A stretch of 58,197 nt of DNA. Origin: Nocardioides sp. YIM 152315. GTDB taxonomy: Bacteria; Actinomycetota; Actinomycetes; Propionibacteriales; Nocardioidaceae. The notes below the pieces were generated by a model. The model was not told the DNA's origin and ran no database searches. It saw only the letters and a list, made by a program, of their open reading frames with translations. This document shows, in pieces, positions 8,300 to 16,390 of the stretch (the first letter of the stretch is position 1; each line of letters starts with the position of its first letter). A program made the translations under genes and the position numbers. The DNA lies in the NCBI RefSeq assembly GCF_029210375.1, contig NZ_JARGER010000003.1:1-58197 (forward strand), in the 5' to 3' direction.

Positions 8300-9238
8300 A
8301 TGCCGGACCGCCTGGTGCACATCGTCGACGACGTCCCCGAGCCGGAGGACGGCTCGTCCCTGACGATGGTGCTGGTGCTGGACGGGTTCCTCGACGCCGG
8401 CAACGCGGCCGCCCGGGCGGCGCAGCACCTCGTCGACCTGTCGGAGGGGCCCGTGGTCGCGACGTTCGACGTCGACCAGCTCCACGACTACCGCGCCCGC
8501 CGGCCACCGATGTCCTTCGTGCGCGACCACTACGCGTCGTACGACGCACCGCGGCTAGTCGTCCGGCTCCTGCGCGACGCCGGCGGCACGCCGTACCTGC
8601 TGCTGCACGGACCCGAGCCCGACACCAGGTGGGAGGCGTTCTGCCGCGCGGTCCGCGAGGTCGTCGAGCGGCTCGGCGTGACCCGCGTCATCGGGATCGG
8701 GTCGGTGCCGATGGCGGTGCCGCACACCCGGCCGATCACGCTCACCCCGCACGCCAACGACCCCGCACTGCTCACCGGCGCGAGCCCGTGGCGCGGCGAG
8801 CTGCGCATCCCGAGCAGCGCCCAGGCCCTGCTCGAGATCCGGTTGGGGGAGTGGGGCCACGAGGCGATGGGGTTCGTCGCGCACGTCCCCCACTACCTCG
8901 CGCAGATGGACTACCCGCTGGCGGCCGCCGCCCTGCTCGAGCAGGTGGAGATCGCCGGTCGGCTGACGATCGACCTCTCGGGCCTGCGCGCCGAGGCCGA
9001 CGACAAGGACGCCGAGGTCGCCGGCTACCTCGCGGCCAACGAGGACGTCGCCGAGGTGGTCGCGGCGCTGGAGCGGCAGTACGACGCGTTCGAGCGCGCC
9101 GAGGACAGCGGCTCCAACCTGCTCGCGGCCGACCAGCCGCTGCCGACCGGGGAGGAGATCGGCCGCCAGTTCGAGCAGTTCCTCGCCGGCCTCGACGGTC
9201 CCGACGAGCCGCGCGACGGCGACCAGGAGGGCGACTGA
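8300..9238 (+). CDS. PAC2 family protein
   Basis: This 312-residue protein resembles the PAC2 (proteasome assembly chaperone 2-like) family of actinobacteria: LVLDGFLDAGNAAARAAQHL near the N-terminus, an FDVDQLHDYRARRP segment, and a central VTRVIGIGSVPMAVPHTRP core with a Rossmann-like pattern. The C-terminal third is charged and helical. Actinobacterial PAC2 proteins are common and their role is not settled; a link to the proteasome is only by homology. The gene reads into two thioesterase genes 1 nt downstream and probably shares their transcript. Confidence 0.82.
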   Translation: MPDRLVHIVDDVPEPEDGSSLTMVLVLDGFLDAGNAAARAAQHLVDLSEGPVVATFDVDQLHDYRARRPPMSFVRDHYASYDAPRLVVRLLRDAGGTPYLLLHGPEPDTRWEAFCRAVREVVERLGVTRVIGIGSVPMAVPHTRPITLTPHANDPALLTGASPWRGELRIPSSAQALLEIRLGEWGHEAMGFVAHVPHYLAQMDYPLAAAALLEQVEIAGRLTIDLSGLRAEADDKDAEVAGYLAANEDVAEVVAALERQYDAFERAEDSGSNLLAADQPLPTGEEIGRQFEQFLAGLDGPDEPRDGDQEGD

Positions 9239-9239
9239 C

Positions 9240-10091
9240 GTGCCGCGCGACGCCGACGAGCTCCTCGAGCTGCTCGACCTCGAGCGGATCGACGACGACC
9301 TCTTCCGTGGTGCCCAGATGCCGACGACCCGGTCGATGGTCTTCGGGGGCCAGGTGGCCGCGCAGGCGCTGGTGGCCGCCTCGCGCACGGTCGACGAGCC
9401 GTACACCGCGCACTCGCTGCACTCCTACTTCCTCCAGCCGGGGGACCCGAGCGTCCCGACGATCTACGACGTCGAGAACCTCCGCGACGGCCGATCGTTC
9501 GTGACCCGCCGCGTCCTCGCGCAGCAGCACGGCCGCCCGATCTACGCGCAGACCGTGAACTTCCACCTCTCCGAGCCCGGCCTCGAGCACGAGGAGTCGA
9601 TGCCCGACGTCCCCGGGCCCGACCACGAGTCGGTGCGGCCGGTGACCCGGCAGCAACGCGACGAGCTGCACGCCGACCAGTGGAGCGTCGCCGACATCCG
9701 CTTCATCGGCTCGTCGGCGTCAGGGCTGGAGCCCGACCCCCGGCACCCGGCGCGGCAGCGCGTCTGGCTCCGGGTGTCCTCGCCCCTGCCCGAGGACCAG
9801 TTCTGGCACCGCGCGGCCTTCACCTACCTCTCCGACATGACGCTGGTCGGGGCGGCGATGGCCCCCCACGACATCCGCTTCGGCAGGGGGGACGCGTTCG
9901 TCGCCTCGCTCGACCACGCGGTGTGGTTCCACCGGCCGTTCCGGGCCGACGAGTGGTGGCTCTACGACCAGGTGTCGCCGGCGGCCACCTCGGGACGGAC
10001 CCTGGTCATCGCCCGGGTCTTCAGCCGGGACGGGTCGCTGGTGGCGTCCGTCGCGCAGGAGGCCGTGCTCCGGCCCCGGAAGGGGGCCTGA
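9240..10091 (+). CDS. tesB: Acyl-CoA thioesterase II (TesB), copy 1
   Basis: This 283-residue double-hotdog thioesterase hydrolyses acyl-CoA to free fatty acid and CoA. TesB landmarks are VFGGQVAAQAL near residue 35, HSLHSYFLQPGD, RDGRSFVTRRVLAQQHG, and the Asp-containing segment ASLDHAVWFHRPFRADEWWLY near the C-terminus. The GTG start at 9240 lies 1 nt after the previous stop. The next gene is a TesB paralogue in TGATG overlap. It may recycle CoA or relieve product inhibition during the beta-oxidation encoded nearby (inference). Confidence 0.93.
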   Translation: MPRDADELLELLDLERIDDDLFRGAQMPTTRSMVFGGQVAAQALVAASRTVDEPYTAHSLHSYFLQPGDPSVPTIYDVENLRDGRSFVTRRVLAQQHGRPIYAQTVNFHLSEPGLEHEESMPDVPGPDHESVRPVTRQQRDELHADQWSVADIRFIGSSASGLEPDPRHPARQRVWLRVSSPLPEDQFWHRAAFTYLSDMTLVGAAMAPHDIRFGRGDAFVASLDHAVWFHRPFRADEWWLYDQVSPAATSGRTLVIARVFSRDGSLVASVAQEAVLRPRKGA

Positions 10092-10951
10092 TGGCCGAGC
10101 TCACCCCGACCGAGGAGCTCGTCGACCTGCTCGATCTCGAGGAACTCGACGTCGACCTCTACCGCGGCAAGCAGCCGGAGTCGGCACGCGCCCGCGTCTA
10201 CGGCGGCCAGGTCGCGGCCCAGGCGCTGATCGCCGCCATCCGCACCGTGCCCGAGGAGTACGTCGTGCACTCGCTGCACTCCTACTTCCTGCTTGGTGGG
10301 GACTACTCGGTGCCGATCGTCTACGACGTCGAGCGCCCCCGCGACGGTCGCTCGTTCGTGACGCGCCGCGTGGTCGCCCGCCAGCACGGACGCCCGATCT
10401 ACTACCAGTCGCTGAACTTCCAGCGGCCCGAGGACGGCTTCGAGCACCAGGACGCGATGCCCTCGGTCGGCGCCCCGGAGACCGGCTTCGACCTGCTCGA
10501 GGTGATGCGCCGTGGCGGCGACGCCGAGGCCGACGCGCTCGGCAAGGAGTGGGGCGCCCTCGACGTGCGCTGGCTCGGCAACACGCGGTTCGGTCTCGAC
10601 CCCGACGACGGCCACGTCTCCCAGGCGCGGATGTGGGTCCGGCTGCGCGACGGCCTGCCCGACGACCCGGCGATCCACGCCGCGGCGTTCACCTATGCCA
10701 GCGACGTGAGCCTGCTCGGCGCGACCCTGTCGGTGCACGACGCGAACCCCTCGAAGACCCAGATGGCCTCGCTCGACCACACGCTGTGGTTCCACCGGCC
10801 GTTCCGGGCCGACGAGTGGTGGCTCTACGACCAGTGGTCGCCCTCGGCCCAGGGCGCGCGGGGCCTCGCCTTCGGCCGGATCTTCACCGCCGACGGCACG
10901 CTCGTCGCCACGGCCGCCCAGGAGGGACTGATCCGGCCGCGCCGGCCCTGA
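10091..10951 (+). CDS. tesB: Acyl-CoA thioesterase II (TesB), copy 2
   Basis: This 286-residue paralogue of the preceding TesB has the same order of motifs: VYGGQVAAQAL, HSLHSYFLLGGD, RDGRSFVTRRVVARQHG and ASLDHTLWFHRPFRADEWW. The two genes are identical over 50 nt (9922-9971 and 10785-10834), although their overall divergence is considerable, which suggests strong constraint or local gene conversion. The middle regions differ most, so acyl-chain preference may differ. Confidence 0.93.
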   Translation: MAELTPTEELVDLLDLEELDVDLYRGKQPESARARVYGGQVAAQALIAAIRTVPEEYVVHSLHSYFLLGGDYSVPIVYDVERPRDGRSFVTRRVVARQHGRPIYYQSLNFQRPEDGFEHQDAMPSVGAPETGFDLLEVMRRGGDAEADALGKEWGALDVRWLGNTRFGLDPDDGHVSQARMWVRLRDGLPDDPAIHAAAFTYASDVSLLGATLSVHDANPSKTQMASLDHTLWFHRPFRADEWWLYDQWSPSAQGARGLAFGRIFTADGTLVATAAQEGLIRPRRP

Positions 10952-10978
10952 GCCCGCCCGGCCGTCCCCGGGCCGTCC

Positions 10979-10984
10979 TAGGCT
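10979..10984 (+). promoter_or_regulatory. -10 box of a probable leaderless promoter
   Basis: TAGGCT ends 6 nt before the ATG at 10991. Confidence 0.45.
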
Positions 10985-10990
10985 CGCGCC

Positions 10991-12118
10991 ATGCCGGATC
11001 CGCTGCGGCTCACCCGCGCCGACGCGCGTCGCATCGCCGTGCGCGCCCAGCTGCTGACGGCCGACCGGCCGCGCGACGTCGTCGACACGGTCCGCCACCT
11101 CGCGGTCGTCCAGGCGGAGCCGACCAGCGCGATCGCGCCGAGTGCCGACCTGGTGCTGTGGAGCAGGCTCGGGCCGTCGTACGACGTCGCGACGCTGCGC
11201 GAGGCGCTCGACGAGCAGGTGCTGATCGAGCACCACGGCTTCATCCGGCCCACCTCCGACATGGCGCTCTTCCAAGCCGAGATGGCGGCGTGGCCCGGCG
11301 CCGGTGCGCTCAAGGACTGGGAGGTCGCGCGGGCCGAGTGGGTCGAGGCCAACTCCGGGTGCCACCGCGACCTGCTCGACCGGCTGCGCCGCGACGGCCC
11401 GCTGCCGACCGGCGAGCTGCCCGACAGCTGCGAGGTGCCGTGGCGGTCGTCGGGCTGGAACAACGCGCGCAACGTCCAGATGCTCCTGATGCTGATGGTC
11501 TCCCGCGGCGAGGTCGCCTGCGTCGGGCGCGAGGGACGCGAACAGCTGTGGGACCTGGCCGATCGGGTCTATCCCGACGACCCCTACCCGGATGTCGAGG
11601 AGGCCCGGCTCCTGCGCGACCGGCGGCGGCTCGCCGCCCTCGGGATCGCCCGGCCGAAGGCCGCCGCGTCGCCGGGGGAGCAGCACGACGTGGGCACGGC
11701 GGGCGTGCCGGCAGTCGTCGAGGGGGTGCGCGGCACCTGGCGGGTCGACCCCGCGCTGGCCGACCTCGTGGGCGCGGACCTCGCCGGGCGTGCGGCGCTG
11801 CTGTCGCCGTTCGACCGACTGGTGCAGGACCGCAAGCGGCTGACAGAGGTCTTCGAGTTCGACTACCTGCTCGAGATGTACAAGCCCGCGTCCCGGCGGC
11901 GGTGGGGCTACTACGCGCTGCCGATCCTGTGCGGCGACCGGCTGATCGGCAAGCTCGATGCGAGCGCCGACCGGGCCGAGGGCGCGCTGGTCGTGCGGGC
12001 GGTCCACGAGGACGAGCCCTTCCCGCGCCACGTCGCGGCGGCGGTCGACGCCGAGATCGGGGCGCTCGCGGAGTGGCTCGATCTCGACCTCGTCCGCCTC
12101 GACCGGGCACCGGCCTGA
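10991..12118 (+). CDS. AlkX/YcaQ-like winged-helix DNA-binding protein (DNA glycosylase superfamily)
   Basis: This 375-residue protein belongs to the winged-helix family (HTH_42) that includes the interstrand-crosslink glycosylases AlkZ and YcaQ/AlkX. Visible landmarks are LTRADARRIAVRAQLL at the N-terminus, VVQAEP followed by ADLVLWSRLG, an EHHGFIRPTSDMALF segment, and LLSPFDRLVQDRKRLTEVFEFDYLLEMY, typical of the C-terminal half. In AlkZ/YcaQ the catalytic motif after VLQ is QxQ or QxD; here it reads QAE. Glycosylase activity is plausible but untested with this variant. It stands alone, with a leaderless-type promoter. Confidence 0.8.
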   Translation: MPDPLRLTRADARRIAVRAQLLTADRPRDVVDTVRHLAVVQAEPTSAIAPSADLVLWSRLGPSYDVATLREALDEQVLIEHHGFIRPTSDMALFQAEMAAWPGAGALKDWEVARAEWVEANSGCHRDLLDRLRRDGPLPTGELPDSCEVPWRSSGWNNARNVQMLLMLMVSRGEVACVGREGREQLWDLADRVYPDDPYPDVEEARLLRDRRRLAALGIARPKAAASPGEQHDVGTAGVPAVVEGVRGTWRVDPALADLVGADLAGRAALLSPFDRLVQDRKRLTEVFEFDYLLEMYKPASRRRWGYYALPILCGDRLIGKLDASADRAEGALVVRAVHEDEPFPRHVAAAVDAEIGALAEWLDLDLVRLDRAPA

Positions 12119-12176
12119 CCGCGAGCTGGTCTGGTCCACCTTGCTGCTCCGCCGCGATCCTGCCGATGGGGCTGCC

Positions 12177-12800
12177 ATGAGGTACCCACAGCATGGACCG
12201 AGCGCCGACGAGCTGACGCTGTCGGCGGTGCCGCTCGTGCACGACGTCGTCGGGGAGGTCTCCGCGCGCGTCCCGTCGTGCGTCGACCGCGACGATCTGC
12301 TCTCGGTCGGCCTGGTCGCGGCGGCGGAGGCCGCCCGCGCCTACGACCCGACGATCGACGGTGACTTCCTCGTCTACGCCAACGCCGTGGTCCGCGGCGA
12401 GATCCTCGTCGTCCTCCGCTCCACCGACCTCCGCGCGACCCGCCCCGAGCCGGTCGCGGTCGGGACCGTCGCACCCGACGCCCGGCTCGCCGGCCTGCGC
12501 CGGGCGATCGACACCCTGGAGGCGCGCCACCGGCAGGTGCTCGACGGCTACTTCCTCGACGAGCGGGCCACCGCGGCGCTCGCGGCCGACCTCGGGCTGA
12601 CCGAGGCGCGGGTCGTGCAGCTGCGCACCGAGGCGCTGCTGTGGTTGCGCGACACGCTGCGCGCCAACGCCATCGACCCGGCGGGCGGCACGCAGCGGGG
12701 CGGCCTGCGCGCGGCGTACGCCGCCGCCTCCGGCCTGCGCCGTCTGGTGCCGGCGGGGTCGACGCCCGACGACGACCCGCTGCCGCGCGGCGCCGCCTGA
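12177..12800 (+). CDS. Small FliA/WhiG-like RNA polymerase sigma factor
   Basis: From ATG 12177 this encodes 207 residues. A sigma region 2-like segment runs from about residue 30 (CVDRDDLLSVGLVAAAEAAR, then FLVYANAVVRGEIL), like the DDL..G...L and F..YA..RIRGAI pattern of FliA/WhiG sigmas. Region 4-like LEARHRQVLDGYF...ALAADLGLTEARVVQLRTEAL forms the C-terminal helix-turn-helix. Region 3 appears short. No flagellar or anti-sigma gene is nearby, so its regulon is unknown. The frame is open upstream, but the start gives the normal domain boundary. It is convergent with htdX, with a shared hairpin at the junction. Confidence 0.7.
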   Translation: MRYPQHGPSADELTLSAVPLVHDVVGEVSARVPSCVDRDDLLSVGLVAAAEAARAYDPTIDGDFLVYANAVVRGEILVVLRSTDLRATRPEPVAVGTVAPDARLAGLRRAIDTLEARHRQVLDGYFLDERATAALAADLGLTEARVVQLRTEALLWLRDTLRANAIDPAGGTQRGGLRAAYAAASGLRRLVPAGSTPDDDPLPRGAA

Positions 12801-12813
12801 GGTTCCCTCAGGC
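12795..12813. terminator. Compact hairpin holding both stop codons of convergent genes
   Basis: GCCTGAGG-TTC-CCTCAGGC is a perfect 8-bp stem with a 3-nt loop. The sigma gene stop (12798-12800) and the htdX stop (12808-12810) are the same TGA placed symmetrically in the two arms. Confidence 0.6.
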
Positions 12814-13644
12814 CGGTGTCGCGGCCCCCGCCAGGTGCGGAGCGCCGTTCGACGGCGACGAGAGCGAGAACGCGTACGCCCCGGGGCCGGCCTCCGGCGC
12901 GCGGCGAGACCCGAACGCCACGGTGCCCGGCAGCAGGATCGGCCTCTTGAACGCGGCCGCGACGGTGACGGCGCGGGGGAGCCGGTTCTCCAGCGCGCCG
13001 ACGCAGCGAGCCAGCGACCACATGCCGTGGGCGATCTGGCGGGGGAAGCCGAACGCCTTCGCGGTGAGCGGGTAGAGGTGGATCGGGTTGCGGTCGCCCG
13101 ACACGGCGGCGTACCGACGGCCGAGGTCGGACCGGAGCCTCCACTCGGTGCCGGTGGGCGGCGCCTCGGGGAAGGTCGGACCCGTCGGCGCGCCCTCGGA
13201 CCCGTGGCCGCGACGCAGGAACGTCGAGGTCTCCTCCCACACGAGCTCGCCCCGCGCGTGCACCTGGGTGACCAGGTCGAAGACCCGGCCCTTGGCGTGC
13301 GGGCGGAGGCCGTCGGGGTGGGCGGTGACCTGGACCCTCTCGGTCGGCGCGATCGGTCGGTGCTGCGTGAAGGAGTTCTCGAGGTGGACGGTGCCGATCG
13401 CGGGGAAGGGGAAGAACGCGTCGGCCATGATCCGCAGGTGCAGCCCGAACGCCAGCAGGTGCGGGTAGGTCAGCGGCACGGTGTCCTTGCGGGGGAAGCC
13501 GCACAGGTCGGCGTACGCCGCGACGTGGTCGGGGTCGATCAGGACGTCGTGGCGCTCGAGGCGCAGGTCGGGCAGGTCGCCGCCCGGACGGACCTTGGGG
13601 AGCGCTGCCTTGAGCAGCAGCGGGATGCCGACCACGTCAGGCAC
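12808..13644 (-). CDS. htdX: MaoC-like (R)-3-hydroxyacyl-thioester dehydratase (HtdX-type)
   Basis: This 278-residue dehydratase has the hydratase-2 motif YAAVSGDRNPIHLYPLTAKA in its C-terminal hotdog (the D and H of GDRNPIH are catalytic in the family) and a degenerate N-terminal hotdog, as in mycobacterial HtdX. The neighbour order (htdX, fabG4, divergent fadA2) is the same as Rv0241c-Rv0242c-Rv0243 of Mycobacterium tuberculosis, which supports the name. The GTG start at 13644 overlaps the end of fabG4 by 8 nt, so the two are cotranslated and would catalyse successive reduction and dehydration of 3-ketoacyl thioesters. Confidence 0.88.
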   Translation of the reverse strand: MPDVVGIPLLLKAALPKVRPGGDLPDLRLERHDVLIDPDHVAAYADLCGFPRKDTVPLTYPHLLAFGLHLRIMADAFFPFPAIGTVHLENSFTQHRPIAPTERVQVTAHPDGLRPHAKGRVFDLVTQVHARGELVWEETSTFLRRGHGSEGAPTGPTFPEAPPTGTEWRLRSDLGRRYAAVSGDRNPIHLYPLTAKAFGFPRQIAHGMWSLARCVGALENRLPRAVTVAAAFKRPILLPGTVAFGSRRAPEAGPGAYAFSLSSPSNGAPHLAGAATPA

Positions 13645-14983
13645 CCAGCATCATCTGGCCGCAGACCCGCACGACGTTGCCGCTGACGGCCGTCGAGCCG
13701 GGGCTGGCGTACCACGCGATCGTCTCGGCGACGTCGACGGGCAGGCCGCCCTGGGCCATCGCGTTGAGTCGCTGTCCGACCTCGCGCGTCGCGAACGGCA
13801 CCGCGGCGGTCATCTGGGTGATGATGAAGCCGGGCGCGACCGCGTTGACGGTGATGCCGCGGCCCTCTCCGTCGGCCAGCTCGTCGGCGAGGGAGTCCAC
13901 GAGGCCGATGACGCCCGCCTTCGACGTCGCGTAGTTGGTCTGCCCGACGTTGCCGGCGATGCCCGCGATCGACGCGACCCCGATGATCGAGCCGTTGTCG
14001 TTGACGACCCTCTCGTCCAGCAGGTGCCGGGTGATCCGCTCGGGAGCGACCAGGTTGACCTCGATCACCTGCTCGAAGCGCTCCTCGGTCATGTTGACGA
14101 GCCGCTTGTCACGAGTGATGCCGGCGTTGTGCACGACCACGTCGACCCCGCCGTGTCGCTCTCGCAGGTGCCGTGAGATCCGCTGCGGCGCGTCCTTGGC
14201 GGTGATGTCGAGCAGGAGGTGGTCGCCGTCGAGCTCCTTCATCACCGCCTGCAGCTCGCTGGCCGCCTGGGGCACGTCGACGCCGACGAGCGTCGCGCCG
14301 TCGCGGTGGAGCACGCGTGCGATCTGCTCGCCGATGCCGCGGCTGGCGCCGGTGACCAGGGCGACGCGGCCCTCGAGCGGCCTGGTCCAGTCGGCCACCG
14401 CGCCCGCGTCGGTGGCGCCGTGGACGCCGATGCGCACCACCTGACCGGAGACGTACGCCGACTTGGGGGACAGCAGGAAGGCGAGCGTGCTGTGCACCGC
14501 GGACTCGGCGCCGTCGGCGACGTACACCAGCTGCACGGTGCCACCGCGCCCGATCTCCTTGCCGAGGCTGCGCGTGAACCCCTCGAGCGCCCGCTGGGCG
14601 ACTCGCTCCCCATCCGCGGCCTGCTCCGGCGGGGTGCCGAGCACGACCACCCGGGGACAGCGGTCGAGGCGGCGCAACAGCGGAGTGAAGAAGTCACGCA
14701 GCGCGACCAGCTGGTCGGACGAGGTCAGCCCGGTCGCGTCGAGCACCAAGCCCTTGAACGTGGCCTCCCCGGAGGTGTCGGTCGTCGCGATGATGCCCAG
14801 CGAGTCGAGGATGCCGACCAGGTCGTCGGCCAGGCGGCCCCGGCCGCCGACCGCGACCGTGCCGTCGACGAGCGGGGCGCCCGCGACGTACCGCTCCAGC
14901 TCCGCCGGCTGGGGGAGCCCGAGCAGCTTGCTGACCTGCCGGCCGATGGCGGACTCGGTGAATCCCCGGTAGAGATCGCTCAT
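13637..14983 (-). CDS. fabG4: FabG4-type high-molecular-weight 3-oxoacyl-thioester reductase
   Basis: This 448-residue protein is typical of the two-domain FabG4 family (about 450 residues). The N-terminal flavodoxin-like domain (about 1-200) lacks a cofactor motif. The C-terminal SDR domain has VTGASRGIG, HNAGITRDK, SIAG followed by YATSKAG (Ser-Tyr-Lys triad), and VAPGFI. It reduces 3-oxoacyl-CoA or ACP, usually with NADH in this family. Start 14983 (MSDLYRGF) gives the usual N-terminus; an upstream in-frame extension runs into the promoter region. It overlaps htdX and is divergent from fadA2. Confidence 0.92.
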   Translation of the reverse strand: MSDLYRGFTESAIGRQVSKLLGLPQPAELERYVAGAPLVDGTVAVGGRGRLADDLVGILDSLGIIATTDTSGEATFKGLVLDATGLTSSDQLVALRDFFTPLLRRLDRCPRVVVLGTPPEQAADGERVAQRALEGFTRSLGKEIGRGGTVQLVYVADGAESAVHSTLAFLLSPKSAYVSGQVVRIGVHGATDAGAVADWTRPLEGRVALVTGASRGIGEQIARVLHRDGATLVGVDVPQAASELQAVMKELDGDHLLLDITAKDAPQRISRHLRERHGGVDVVVHNAGITRDKRLVNMTEERFEQVIEVNLVAPERITRHLLDERVVNDNGSIIGVASIAGIAGNVGQTNYATSKAGVIGLVDSLADELADGEGRGITVNAVAPGFIITQMTAAVPFATREVGQRLNAMAQGGLPVDVAETIAWYASPGSTAVSGNVVRVCGQMMLGA

Positions 14984-15080
14984 GACGGCAATGCAACTCC
15001 TCGTGCAACTCCGAGTCCAGATTTCGTGACCTGGCACTCATGTCCTTCACTCGTTCCCGCCCCCGACGCAGGATGAACCC
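14984..15080. promoter_or_regulatory. Divergent fabG4/fadA2 promoter region with GTGCAAC half-sites
   Basis: The 97-nt gap holds TGCAACTCC twice (from 14992 and 15004). The second is part of CGTGCAAC at 15002-15009, the same octamer as one arm of the palindrome upstream of tetR (17083-17103). The opposite arm is not conserved here, so binding of that TetR is possible but unproven. Confidence 0.4.
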
Positions 15081-16361
15081 ATGGCCACCAGCACCCGCCG
15101 CGTCGCCGTCATCGGCGGCAACCGCACGCCGTTCGCCCGCTCGAACACCGCCTACGCCGACGCCTCCAACCAGGACCTGCTCATCGCCGCCGTCGACGGA
15201 CTCGTCGCGCGGTTCGGGCTGGAGGGGGAGCGGCTCGGCGAGGTCGTCGCCGGGGCGGTCCTGAAGCACGCACGCGACTTCAACCTCGCTCGCGAGTCCG
15301 TGCTCGGCTCGCGGCTCGCCCCGGAGACCCCGGCAGTCGACATCCAGCAGGCGTGCGGCACCGGGCTGCAGGCGGCGATCCAGGTCGCCGACAAGATCGC
15401 GCTCGGGACGATCGAGGCCGGCATCGCCGGCGGCACCGACACCACCTCCGACGCCCCGGTCGCGATCAGCGACCGGCTGCGCCGGAAGCTGATGAAGGTC
15501 AACGCGGCGCGCGACACGGCCGGCAAGGTCAAGGCGCTCGGCGCGATCAGGCCGGGCGACATCGGCCTCGAGATCCCGCAGAACGGCGAGCCGCGCACCC
15601 GGCTCTCCATGGGCGAGCACGCCGCGCTGACCGCCGTCGAGTGGGAGATCGCGCGCGCGGCGCAGGACGCGCTGGCCGCCGCGTCGCACCAGCACCTGGC
15701 GGCGGCCTACGACCGGGGCTGGCTCGACGACCAGGTGACGCCGTTCCGGGGACTCGAGCGCGACAACAACCTCCGCCCGGACTCGAGCGTGGAGAGGCTG
15801 GCGGACCTCCGGCCCGTCTTCGGCCGCGGCGGGGCCGCGACGATGACCGCCGGCAACTCGACTCCGCTCACCGACGGTGCGTCGGCGGTGCTGCTCGCCT
15901 CGGAGGACTGGGCGTCGTCGCGCGGGCTGGAGCCGCTGGCGTGGTTCGTCGACTCCGAGACCGCCGCCGTCGACTACGTGCACGGCGGCGAGGGACTGCT
16001 GATGGCGCCGGCGTACGCCGTGCCGCGGATGCTCGCCCGCCACGGCCTCACCCTGCAGGACTTCGACTTCTACGAGATCCACGAGGCCTTCGCCTCGCAG
16101 GTGCTGGCCACACTCGAGGCGTGGGAGGACCCGATCTTCTGCAAGGAGCGGCTCGGTCTCGACGCGCCCCTCGGCGCGATCGACCGGTCGCGCCTGAACG
16201 TGAACGGCTCCTCGCTCGCCGCCGGCCACCCCTTCGCCGCCACCGGTGGGCGCATCCTCAACGTCGCCGCCAAGCTGCTGGCCGAGCGCGGGTCCGGCCG
16301 CGCGCTGATCTCGATCTGTGCTGCCGGCGGTCAGGGCGTCGTGGCGATCCTGGAGCGCTGA
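15081..16361 (+). CDS. fadA2: Acetyl-CoA acyltransferase (thiolase), FadA2/FadI type
   Basis: This 426-residue thiolase has its nucleophile in DIQQACGTGLQAA, HEAFASQVL (the His-containing form found in trifunctional-protein beta and FadI types), NGSSLAAGHPFAATGGR and ICAAGGQG with the second Cys. It catalyses the last step of beta-oxidation or, in reverse, acyl condensation. With divergent fabG4-htdX it forms the conserved mycobacterial-type module. A stem-loop shared with convergent tetR ends the transcript. Confidence 0.93.
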   Translation: MATSTRRVAVIGGNRTPFARSNTAYADASNQDLLIAAVDGLVARFGLEGERLGEVVAGAVLKHARDFNLARESVLGSRLAPETPAVDIQQACGTGLQAAIQVADKIALGTIEAGIAGGTDTTSDAPVAISDRLRRKLMKVNAARDTAGKVKALGAIRPGDIGLEIPQNGEPRTRLSMGEHAALTAVEWEIARAAQDALAAASHQHLAAAYDRGWLDDQVTPFRGLERDNNLRPDSSVERLADLRPVFGRGGAATMTAGNSTPLTDGASAVLLASEDWASSRGLEPLAWFVDSETAAVDYVHGGEGLLMAPAYAVPRMLARHGLTLQDFDFYEIHEAFASQVLATLEAWEDPIFCKERLGLDAPLGAIDRSRLNVNGSSLAAGHPFAATGGRILNVAAKLLAERGSGRALISICAAGGQGVVAILER

Positions 16362-16390
16362 CCCGCCCGAAAGTTTCGGGCGGGTCAGCG
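16356..16390. terminator. 17-bp perfect palindrome terminator containing both stop codons
   Basis: CGCTGACCCGCCCGAAA (16356-16372) and its exact complement (16374-16390) flank a single G. The fadA2 stop (16359-16361) and tetR stop (16385-16387, other strand) lie at mirror positions in the arms. The A/T run at the tip forms the loop, so the hairpin can act in both directions. Confidence 0.75.
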
